NCBI GenBank assembly: GCA_002408205.1
Contig: DHQY01000011.1
Span: 62,001 to 126,000 of the forward strand
From: Bacteroidales bacterium UBA5326
GTDB taxonomy: Bacteria; Bacteroidota; Bacteroidia; Bacteroidales; UBA932
Length of the DNA stretch: 64,000 nucleotides
Direction of reading: 5' to 3'
Below, one piece after another: positions 1-7,427 of this stretch (its first letter is position 1; each line of letters starts with the position of its first letter). The position numbers and the translations under genes were made by a program. The notes below the pieces were generated by a model. That model was given only the letters and a program-made list of their open reading frames with translations. It ran no database searches and was not told the origin of the DNA.

Positions 1-881
1 ACCGATTGTTTAAAATTGCGGTGGGGCCCAGTGATTTTGACGTTAACTGGACAGAGGTTATGATGAAGAACGTAGGCAGACGCATGGACGGACTTTCGGT
101 CCATTTTTATACGGTTTATAATTGGAATGCCAAAGGCTCCGCCACAAAGTTCACCTCCGACGATTATTACTGGACACTTGGAAAATGCCTGGATATAGAT
201 AATGTGATAAAGTCTCACAGTGCCGTAATGGACCGGACCGATCCTGATAAACGGATCTCTCTCATGGTAGACGAATGGGGAACCTGGTGGGATGAAGAGC
301 CGGGTACCGTACGGGGTCATCTGTACCAGCAGAATACCATGCGGGATGCTTTTGTGGCTGCCCTTTCACTCATGGTATTCCACCAGCATGCAGACCGGGT
401 CAAAATGGCGAATATAGCACAGCTGGCGAATGTACTCCAGGCGATGGTCCTGACCAAAGACGACAAAATGATTCTTACTCCCTCTTATCACGTGTTTGAA
501 ATGTTCAAAGTGCATCAGGGGGCTGCCTTTATGCCGCTCAATGTGAAGGCTTCGGATATTGTAACACGCGACAAGCGTGTCATTCAGACGGTATATGCCA
601 CCGCTTCTGTGAATGAAAAGGGGATAATGCACATCTCTCTGGCCAATGTTTGCCTGGACAAGTCATGTGAAGTTACTATCAATCTGAACGGGGTTCATTT
701 CAAAGAACCCGCAGGCAGGATACTTACCTCGGCGCAAATAACGGATTATAACGATTTTGATCATCCTCATACCGTCATGCCGGTTGTTTATTCAGGTTTG
801 AAGTCCGGCAATGGCACTCTTACACTTACCATGCCTGCCAAATCCATTGTAACACTGGAGTTGCTCCCGGCCGGAAAATAA
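1..881 (+). CDS. Alpha-L-arabinofuranosidase, GH51 (C-terminal part, 5' end outside window)
   Basis: This is the C-terminal ~290 residues of a GH51 alpha-L-arabinofuranosidase, which removes terminal alpha-linked arabinose from arabinan, arabinoxylan or arabino-oligosaccharides. The reading frame is open to the left edge, so the TTG at position 6 is not the start. The motif VDEWGTWW (codons near 264-287) matches the GH51 segment that carries the catalytic nucleophile Glu, here codon 273-275. The acid/base Glu would lie upstream, outside the window. The TIM barrel is followed by the family's C-terminal beta domain, ending TLELLPAGK. No C-terminal membrane or sorting signal is seen. The hexose permease gene starts 82 bp downstream on the same strand. 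The GH51 assignment is firm; linkage preference is not readable. Confidence 0.88.
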   Translation, partial: RLFKIAVGPSDFDVNWTEVMMKNVGRRMDGLSVHFYTVYNWNAKGSATKFTSDDYYWTLGKCLDIDNVIKSHSAVMDRTDPDKRISLMVDEWGTWWDEEPGTVRGHLYQQNTMRDAFVAALSLMVFHQHADRVKMANIAQLANVLQAMVLTKDDKMILTPSYHVFEMFKVHQGAAFMPLNVKASDIVTRDKRVIQTVYATASVNEKGIMHISLANVCLDKSCEVTINLNGVHFKEPAGRILTSAQITDYNDFDHPHTVMPVVYSGLKSGNGTLTLTMPAKSIVTLELLPAGK

Positions 882-963
882 AGAAAATGAAAGGCCCGTT
901 ATTAAAAAGAAATCACTATTTTTGATAGTTATTCACAAAAAATTCAGATCTAAAATTACTAAT

Positions 964-2253
964 ATGACAACAGAGAAAAAAAGCTATGCATTGCCCATTG
1001 CAATGATGTTTGCCTTATTTTTTATGATTGCATTCGTGACGGGCTTGCCCAGTCCAATGGGTGTGATCGTAGCTAAACAGTTTGGAGCTTCTAGCTTCGA
1101 GTCAAACTTGGGTTTCTTTGCCAATTTTATTGCTTATGCCTTTATGGGTATACCTGCCGGTATGATGCTTAAAAGGATTGGATACAAAAAAACCGCCCTG
1201 TCTGCCATCACCGTAGGATTCATTGGTGTGGGCGTTCAGTTCCTTTCCGGTCAGGCACACAGTTTTACCGTTTATCTTATAGGAGCATTCATATCGGGTT
1301 TCTCCATGTGTATGCTCAATACGGTAGTGAACCCCATGCTGAATACCCTGGGCGGCGGTGGAAATAAAGGTAATCAGCTTATTCAGTTCGGAGGTTCCAT
1401 TAATTCCGTTGCTGCTACCATTACCCCCATGCTCGTAGGTTATCTTATGGGGGCAGAGGCAGGGCGTACCATAGAAAAGGCAAATCCCGCGCTGTTCCTT
1501 GCCATGGGTATTTTCGCACTGGCTTTCATTGTGCTGGCTTTCGTTAAAATTCCCGAACCTCACATTACCTCCAAAACCTTGGTTAAAGAAAAAGATCCGT
1601 ACGGTCCCATGTCTTTCCGTCATTTCATCCTCGGGATTATTGCCATTTTTGTGTACGTAGGTGTGGAAATAGGTATTCCCAGTACGGCTAACCTTTTAAT
1701 GACACAACCCCTGGTAAAAGGAGGATTAGCTATGGATGCAGCCGTTGCAGGCAGTGTAGTAGGAACCTACTGGCTGCTGATGCTGGTGGGTCGTTTGCTG
1801 GGTGCTGCTGTCGGAGCAAAAATTTCCAGTAAACTCATGATGGGTGTGGTGTCCTCCGTGGCCCTTGTACTCCTTGTGATCGCCATTTTCTGTCCACTGA
1901 ATGTTTCCGTAAGTATGCCCGCTATTCAATCCGAAGGCGGTTTCTCCTTTGCGCTGGTAAAAGTTCCTTTGTCTGTGATGTTCTTTGTACTTTGCGGTCT
2001 TTGCACCTCTGTTATGTGGGGAAGTATATTTAACCTGGCCGTAGAAGGGTTGGGCAAATACACTGCTGCTGCTTCCGGTTTGTTCATGGTGATGGTATGC
2101 GGTGGAGGTATTCTGCCTCTTCTCCAGGGGTTCGTAGCAGACAGGACTAATTATATATCAAGTTATTGGGTGATTGTTGTTGCCGTGGCTTACATGCTGT
2201 TCTATGCACTCATCGGGTCTAAGAATGTTAATAAAAATATTGTAACAAAGTAG
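964..2253 (+). CDS. MFS sugar permease, fucose/galactose/glucose (FHS) type
   Basis: A 429-residue inner-membrane permease of the major facilitator superfamily. About twelve hydrophobic segments are visible, beginning with ALPIAMMFALFFMIAFVTGL. It resembles the FHS group that carries glucose, galactose or fucose with protons. I place the start at ATG 964 (MTTEKKSYALP). An in-frame TTG at 922 would add 14 polar residues not expected before the first helix. It ends 5 bp before a ROK kinase and is followed by galactokinase, so galactose and/or glucose is the likely cargo. That is inferred from context, not from a substrate motif. Confidence 0.82.
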   Translation: MTTEKKSYALPIAMMFALFFMIAFVTGLPSPMGVIVAKQFGASSFESNLGFFANFIAYAFMGIPAGMMLKRIGYKKTALSAITVGFIGVGVQFLSGQAHSFTVYLIGAFISGFSMCMLNTVVNPMLNTLGGGGNKGNQLIQFGGSINSVAATITPMLVGYLMGAEAGRTIEKANPALFLAMGIFALAFIVLAFVKIPEPHITSKTLVKEKDPYGPMSFRHFILGIIAIFVYVGVEIGIPSTANLLMTQPLVKGGLAMDAAVAGSVVGTYWLLMLVGRLLGAAVGAKISSKLMMGVVSSVALVLLVIAIFCPLNVSVSMPAIQSEGGFSFALVKVPLSVMFFVLCGLCTSVMWGSIFNLAVEGLGKYTAAASGLFMVMVCGGGILPLLQGFVADRTNYISSYWVIVVAVAYMLFYALIGSKNVNKNIVTK

Positions 2254-2258
2254 CTGTC

Positions 2259-3245
2259 ATGGGAAAACCTTTCGTAGTCGGTATTGATATAGGCGGACAG
2301 AGCACCAAGCTGGGCGTGGTAGATGCCCGCGGAAACATTATGGTTCAAACCTCGTTCGACACCAAGGACATTGTGGAACTGAGGGTTTATATGGACGAGC
2401 TGGTAAAGACCTTAAACAAACTCATTGGAGATCCTTCGGTAGGAGGAAAAGAAAAAGTCAAGGGGATTGGTATAGGGGCGCCCAACGGGAACTATTATAA
2501 AGGCACCATTGAATGTGCTCCCAATCTCAAATGGGCAAAAGATGAATACGGGAAACCGTCGGTCGTGTACCTTAAGACCATGGTAGAAGGGGCTATGGGC
2601 ATACCGGCTGTTGTGACCAACGATGCCAACGCGGCTGCCCAGGGAGAAATGATCTACGGGGCAGCCAAGGGAATGAAGAATTTCATTGAGATTACGCTGG
2701 GTACCGGCGTGGGAAGCGGTATTATCATTGACGGTAAGGTAGTTTACGGACACGACGGTTTTGCCGGAGAACTGGGGCATACGACTTCGGTTCGCAGGAC
2801 GGGCCGTCATTGTAACTGCGGCAAGATCGGCTGTCTTGAAACGTATGCATCTGCCATTGGGGTTGCCCGCACGGCGCGTGAAATGCTGGAATTCAATTCG
2901 CAGAGACCGAGCCTTTTGCGAAATATTCCCGCCGATGATATTACTTCCAAAGATGTTGCCGAAGCGGCGGCAAAAGGCGATGCTCTGGCCATAGACGTTT
3001 TTTCATTTACCGGACGTCTGCTGGGCGAAGCTTTTGCAGATTTTGTAGCTTTCAGCGCTCCCGAAGCCATTATCCTTTTTGGCGGTCTGGCCCAGGCCGG
3101 AGAACTTATTTTCAATCCCACCGTAGAAGCTATGGAAGCAAACCTGTTGCAGATATGGAAAGGGAAAGTTAAGATTATTCATTCCGAGTTACCGGGTTCC
3201 GAGGCCGCCATTCTAGGGTCCGCCGCGCTGGCCTGGGAACTCTAA
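2259..3245 (+). CDS. ROK-family sugar kinase (glucokinase-like)
   Basis: A 328-residue cytoplasmic kinase of the ROK family, which phosphorylates glucose or related hexoses with ATP. The N-terminal phosphate-binding motif GIDIGGQSTKLGVVD is near residues 7-21. The segment VTNDANAAAQGE contains the catalytic Asp. The signature GFAGELGHTT is followed by the zinc-binding run CNCGKIGCLE (H and Cys ligands). Length is normal for glucokinases. It lies between a hexose permease (5 bp) and galactokinase (11 bp), so the three are one operon. Glucose is the most likely substrate; other hexoses or amino sugars are possible. Confidence 0.85.
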   Translation: MGKPFVVGIDIGGQSTKLGVVDARGNIMVQTSFDTKDIVELRVYMDELVKTLNKLIGDPSVGGKEKVKGIGIGAPNGNYYKGTIECAPNLKWAKDEYGKPSVVYLKTMVEGAMGIPAVVTNDANAAAQGEMIYGAAKGMKNFIEITLGTGVGSGIIIDGKVVYGHDGFAGELGHTTSVRRTGRHCNCGKIGCLETYASAIGVARTAREMLEFNSQRPSLLRNIPADDITSKDVAEAAAKGDALAIDVFSFTGRLLGEAFADFVAFSAPEAIILFGGLAQAGELIFNPTVEAMEANLLQIWKGKVKIIHSELPGSEAAILGSAALAWEL

Positions 3246-3256
3246 AGTAGTATTGT

Positions 3257-4408
3257 ATGGATTTAGCACTTATTAAAAAATCGTTTTCAGAACATTTCCA
3301 GGGCAGCGGAGAGATGTATGCGTCTCCCGGCCGTATTAACCTCATTGGAGAACATACCGATTACAACGGAGGATTTGTTTTTCCGGGCGCCATTGATAAA
3401 GGTATGGTTGCAGAGATCCGTAAAAACGGTACATCCACAATCCGCGCCTATTCGGTAGATTTAAAGGATTACGCCGAGTTTGGTTTGGAAGAACAGAATA
3501 TTCCTGCCCCTTCGTGGGCAAGGTATATTTTTGGTGTATGCCGTGAAATGATAAAAAGGGGTGCCGTGCTGGGCGGTTTTGACACTGCTTTTGCCGGCGA
3601 TGTGCCGCTGGGTGCGGGCATGTCTTCTTCTGCAGCGCTCGAAAGTACCTATGCTTTTGCCCTGAACGAACTGTTCGGGTGCGGTATAGATAAATTCGAA
3701 CTGGCCAGGGTAGGTCAGGCCACCGAACATAATTATGTAGGGGTGAAATGCGGGATCATGGACCAGTTTGCCTCGTTATTCGGCAAGGCGGGCAGTCTTA
3801 TGCTGCTTGACTGCCGTTCCCTGGAACACAAATACTATCCGTTCCATCCCAATGGATACCGGCTCGTTCTCCTCGACACTGTAGTGAAGCACGAACTGGC
3901 TTCCTCGGCTTACAACAAACGGCGTGAATCCTGTGAAAATGCTGCCAAGGCGATTCGTGAGAACGGACACCCGCAGGTGGAGTTCCTCAGGGATGCTACC
4001 ATGGAAATGCTAGATGGGGTTAAGCACCTGATTACCAAGGAGGATTACATGCGTGCCCAATACGTGATAGGCGAAGTGCAACGCGTCATGGACGTTTGCC
4101 AGGCCCTCGAAAGGGACGACTATCAGACAGTGGGCGAGCGTATGTACGAAACGCATCACGGCATGAGCAAGCTATACGAAGTTAGTTGTGAAGAGCTTGA
4201 TTTTCTGAACGATATTGCCAGAAAATGCGGCGTTACCGGATCACGCGTTATGGGAGGCGGTTTTGGCGGCTGTACCATTAACCTGGTGAAAGATACACTT
4301 TATGCATCTTTTATTCAGACAGCCAAAAAAGAGTTTGCTGCACAGTTTGGGCATGAGCCCAAAGTGTATGACGTAGTTATAAGCGACGGAGCCCGGAAAC
4401 TGGATTAA
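3257..4408 (+). CDS. galK: Galactokinase
   Basis: A 383-residue GHMP-family galactokinase that makes galactose 1-phosphate from galactose and ATP, the first Leloir step. Its three family motifs are present: the galactokinase signature GRINLIGEHTDYNGG near the N-terminus, the ATP-binding GDVPLGAGMSSSAALE, and the C-terminal glycine loop MGGGFGGCTI. It is the last gene of the permease-ROK-galK operon. Its TAA stop lies inside a TTAA that also carries the stop of the convergent deacylase gene, so the two coding regions overlap by 4 bp and no room remains for a separate terminator. Confidence 0.95.
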   Translation: MDLALIKKSFSEHFQGSGEMYASPGRINLIGEHTDYNGGFVFPGAIDKGMVAEIRKNGTSTIRAYSVDLKDYAEFGLEEQNIPAPSWARYIFGVCREMIKRGAVLGGFDTAFAGDVPLGAGMSSSAALESTYAFALNELFGCGIDKFELARVGQATEHNYVGVKCGIMDQFASLFGKAGSLMLLDCRSLEHKYYPFHPNGYRLVLLDTVVKHELASSAYNKRRESCENAAKAIRENGHPQVEFLRDATMEMLDGVKHLITKEDYMRAQYVIGEVQRVMDVCQALERDDYQTVGERMYETHHGMSKLYEVSCEELDFLNDIARKCGVTGSRVMGGGFGGCTINLVKDTLYASFIQTAKKEFAAQFGHEPKVYDVVISDGARKLD

Positions 4409-4914
4409 TCCGCCGGGGGGTTGTCCATGTCCAGGAACGCATATTCGTTGCCTGATTTTTCAAGAAAGCGGTAGAAGTCTGCCAGCGAAATGACCACCGT
4501 ATAACGGTTGTCGTTCGGATGAAAGCTCACTTCTTCCGCTTCTTTTATTTTGGAGTCGATGAACAGGAAAACGTGCTTCCGGGTGTCGTTAATGAGCCCG
4601 AAGGGTGATACTGAACCCGGTTCCAGACCCAGATAGCGGGTCATCCGTTCCGGCGAGGCGAAAGTGAGTTTCCCCTGGCGGAGCATATGTTCTATATCGT
4701 GGATGGGCAATTGGCGTTTCCAGTCGAATATGACCAGGTAATGACGGTTCCCTTTGTGATTGCGAAAAAAAAGGTTTTTACAGTGCTGGGCTTTAATGTC
4801 TTTCCAGTATTCAATGGCTGCTTCGGCCGTGGGCAGGGGCGGATGTTCATAGATCTGCCAGGTAATTCCCCATTCATTCAGTTGCCTGAGTACTTTGTCT
4901 TTTCTATTTTCCAT
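4405..4914 (-). CDS. YbaK/ProX-type aminoacyl-tRNA deacylase (ProXp-ala/PrdX-like)
   Basis: A 169-residue stand-alone trans-editing domain of the YbaK/ProX family. The segment CKNLFFRNHKGNRHYLVIFD, which holds the conserved Lys, resembles the PrdX/ProXp-ala branch. That branch hydrolyses mischarged Ala-tRNA(Pro) in the cytoplasm. The start is ATG 4912-4914 (MENRKDKVLRQL). A longer reading frame upstream adds residues that would overlap the divergent promoter. A perfect -7 box (CAAAAATA on the plus strand, 4919-4926) lies 4 bp upstream of the start, so the mRNA may be leaderless. The exact mischarged substrate is inferred from family resemblance. Confidence 0.82.
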   Translation of the reverse strand: MENRKDKVLRQLNEWGITWQIYEHPPLPTAEAAIEYWKDIKAQHCKNLFFRNHKGNRHYLVIFDWKRQLPIHDIEHMLRQGKLTFASPERMTRYLGLEPGSVSPFGLINDTRKHVFLFIDSKIKEAEEVSFHPNDNRYTVVISLADFYRFLEKSGNEYAFLDMDNPPAD

Positions 4915-4918
4915 AGTG

Positions 4919-4926
4919 CAAAAATA
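4919..4926 (-). promoter_or_regulatory. -7 promoter box for the deacylase gene
   Basis: Read on the minus strand this is TATTTTTG, a perfect match to the Bacteroidetes -7 consensus TAnnTTTG. Only 4 bp separate it from the start codon at 4914, so the expected transcription start falls at or next to the ATG. Confidence 0.6.
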
Positions 4927-4928
4927 CT

Positions 4929-4936
4929 TATATTTG
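4929..4936 (+). promoter_or_regulatory. -7 promoter box for the GNAT gene
   Basis: TATATTTG matches TAnnTTTG exactly and lies 3 bp before the ATG at 4940. It is back to back with the minus-strand box at 4919-4926, with two bases between them. Confidence 0.6.
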
Positions 4937-4939
4937 TTT

Positions 4940-5389
4940 ATGATAATAAGAAAAGCCACATTTCAGGATGCCGTGACGCTGGCAGAAAACCAGGTGCGGA
5001 TGGCCATGGAGTCAGAAAATATGAAATTGGATTACCAGACCGTAATCAAGGGGACAGAGGCCTATCTGAACGATCCCGGAAAGGGTACCTGCTATATAGC
5101 CCAGGAGGACGGTCAGATCGCCGGATCTTTGATGGTGACCCGGGAATGGAGCGACTGGAGAAATGGCTGGATCTGGTGGATCCAGAGTGTCTATGTTTTG
5201 CCTGAGTTTCGCCGCAGGGGAGTATACAAAGCCCTTTATGAGCACCTTCAGAAGCTGGTTAACGAATCGCCCGACGTGCTTGGGATCCGTCTCTATGCAG
5301 AAAGGAATAACCACAAAGCGCTTGCTGCATACCGTAGCTTAGGAATGAGTGACGATCATTACGTCACTTTCGAATGGATGAAAATTTAG
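4940..5389 (+). CDS. GNAT-family N-acetyltransferase
   Basis: A 149-residue acetyltransferase of the GNAT fold. It starts with the usual beta1 strand MIIRKATFQDA and carries the acetyl-CoA pyrophosphate loop as RRRGVYKALYEHL near residues 92-104. This is followed by the typical IRLYAERNNHKALAAYRSLGM segment. The start is ATG 4940; longer in-frame starts would run through the divergent promoter. The acceptor substrate cannot be read from sequence. It is divergent from the deacylase gene, and its 3' end overlaps the convergent cobalamin-receptor gene by 26 bp. Confidence 0.85.
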   Translation: MIIRKATFQDAVTLAENQVRMAMESENMKLDYQTVIKGTEAYLNDPGKGTCYIAQEDGQIAGSLMVTREWSDWRNGWIWWIQSVYVLPEFRRRGVYKALYEHLQKLVNESPDVLGIRLYAERNNHKALAAYRSLGMSDDHYVTFEWMKI

Positions 5390-7427
5390 GGGTTATTCCC
5401 AGGTACAGCTCAAAATTGATTCCGGGCATGGGCCTGGAAAGAATCGTTTCGTATTCTTCGTCGAACAAGTTATTAATGGTTCCTTTAACAGACAGATCGG
5501 CCCGTTTGAAATACCATTTTCTTTCCAGCGCCATATCGTTCATAAAATACGGACCCAGCACGCCAAGCCGTGTGTTTGTGTTGTTGCTCGATGTCGTGTA
5601 CCGTTCGCTGTAATAACACCATTTATACACAAATTCCCAGTTTTTCCATCTCAGGCGTCCGGTTATCGCTCCCGAAAATTCAGGGATGTAAACCAGTTGT
5701 TTACCAATGGCCTGGTCGGACCAGTCTACGGGATCTCCCAGATTAATTGAGCGCGTCCAGGCAAAATGACCGTCAAGGATCAGGTTCCATTCTTTCCCGG
5801 GAAGTACGTGGGCCCATGCTTTGGCTTCCATACCGTAACTGTTTACCTGTTTAACGTTTAACGGCGACCAGAATCCTTTGAATGTAGGTAGCCACACAAT
5901 CCAGTTATTGATCCGTGAATTAAAAAACGTGACTTCACCATTTGCCCGGAGATAATCGCGGTCAATGGCAAACGATACGCCTCCGTCATAAGTGAATCCC
6001 TGCTCAGGCTTCAGGAGGGGATTGCCTCCCGGCATAAAATAAAGGTCGTTAAGTGTTGGATAGCGAAAATTTCTTGCCACAGAGGCTTTTAGTGTAACGT
6101 TCCCCTTTTTTGAGAGAAGGTAATCGGCAAAAAATGAGGGTATAAGCGGAGCCAATTCTCTGCCGTAAAGGTCTTCCCGCAGGTTTAATGCCAAACCCAG
6201 ACGATCTGTGGCTCTGTATTTTACTGCCAGAAAGCCCGATATTTCCATTCGGGCCTGTTCATACCCGGCAATTGCCTGTTGACCCGATACCGATACCACC
6301 GCTCTGTCCATACTGGTAACAAAATGTTGATATACAGAAAGATTTCCGGTAAACATCCATTTCCCTTTCAGGTAGTATTCCATGTCTGCCTGCGCGAACA
6401 ACGTATTCACAAAACTTTGCGAATGTACCATGTCGGCCCATTCTCCGTTACCCAGCCCGCGCCTGTAGAGGTACAACATGTCGGTATAAGTATAACCGGC
6501 ACGGGCTGCCAGTTTTAATTGTTCCAGCAGTTTTTGCCAGCTGGTTACGGTTCTTATGGTATTTTCCAGTTGTGTGCTTTTTACACTGTTATTTTCCTTA
6601 TAATCTACATTGAGCAGCGGCACACCGCGTGTGGAATTCATGTACCAGGCCGAAATTCCCCATTGTGATCCGCCCCGGGAGGTGAGGCAGGCTTCCTGAA
6701 GAACGTGCAGGTCCCTGAATTCCCCGTTCTTGTTTTGTTCTACCGGATACTCAAATCCGGTAACATTGCCTTGTGGGTCGTAGAAAATATTTTTCTTCCT
6801 GTAGTTCACGTACCTGTAGTCATTCTTTGAAGTAGAGAAAGCGATCCGCGTAGATGATTTCCAGCGTGAAGAACCGCAGTTCAGACGAAGGTATTCGTCA
6901 AAGGTCCCAAAGCTGCCTGCTCCCTGAACGAATTCGGTGTTAAATCCTTCTGCGTAAGCGGGCCTGGTGGACAAGGTAACGGCACCACCCAGACCGCCTC
7001 CGGAAACCTGTACCGAGCTGGCTCCGTGATATATATGTGCATCATCAATAAAATACGAGGGGATCTGGGAAAAATCCACCATTCCCAGCATGGGAGAATT
7101 CAGCTTCATCCCGTTCCATGTTACCTGGGTATGGGAAGGGGCTGTTCCTCTGAACGAGGCGGTGGAAAGGGTGGCACGTCCGTAAGACTTGATGAAGAGG
7201 GTGCTGTTTTGTGTGAGCACCGAGGCAAGTGACCCCGATATGCTTTCCCTGAGCGCCAGCGTATCGATGACCGTTTTCTGAATGCCCATGTCTTTCAGAA
7301 CCCTGTCTGCCGTAATGCGGATTGAGTCCAGCTGGCGTGTTTCCATGCGTTCCTGCGTAAGCGCACACACCGGGAATGCCAAAAAGAGTACTGCAGCAGA
7401 AAACAATGCCTGAAAAGATTTCTTCAT
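5364..7427 (-). CDS. btuB: TonB-dependent outer-membrane receptor, BtuB-like (cobalamin)
   Basis: A 687-residue TonB-dependent receptor with a signal peptide (MKKSFQALFSAAVLFLAFPVCA), a TonB-box-like stretch (DSIRITA), a plug domain and a beta barrel. The start is ATG 7425-7427, which shares one base with the stop of the upstream gene (TAATG), suggesting translational coupling. Its substrate is inferred from context: it is the last gene of a four-gene operon behind a cobalamin riboswitch and follows a clear BtuG gene. In the family, BtuB imports vitamin B12 with BtuG as surface lid. The barrel-like end GITPKF is followed by five extra residues (SSIRK) encoded where the gene overlaps the convergent GNAT gene. 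Confidence 0.85.
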   Translation of the reverse strand: MKKSFQALFSAAVLFLAFPVCALTQERMETRQLDSIRITADRVLKDMGIQKTVIDTLALRESISGSLASVLTQNSTLFIKSYGRATLSTASFRGTAPSHTQVTWNGMKLNSPMLGMVDFSQIPSYFIDDAHIYHGASSVQVSGGGLGGAVTLSTRPAYAEGFNTEFVQGAGSFGTFDEYLRLNCGSSRWKSSTRIAFSTSKNDYRYVNYRKKNIFYDPQGNVTGFEYPVEQNKNGEFRDLHVLQEACLTSRGGSQWGISAWYMNSTRGVPLLNVDYKENNSVKSTQLENTIRTVTSWQKLLEQLKLAARAGYTYTDMLYLYRRGLGNGEWADMVHSQSFVNTLFAQADMEYYLKGKWMFTGNLSVYQHFVTSMDRAVVSVSGQQAIAGYEQARMEISGFLAVKYRATDRLGLALNLREDLYGRELAPLIPSFFADYLLSKKGNVTLKASVARNFRYPTLNDLYFMPGGNPLLKPEQGFTYDGGVSFAIDRDYLRANGEVTFFNSRINNWIVWLPTFKGFWSPLNVKQVNSYGMEAKAWAHVLPGKEWNLILDGHFAWTRSINLGDPVDWSDQAIGKQLVYIPEFSGAITGRLRWKNWEFVYKWCYYSERYTTSSNNTNTRLGVLGPYFMNDMALERKWYFKRADLSVKGTINNLFDEEYETILSRPMPGINFELYLGITPKFSSIRK

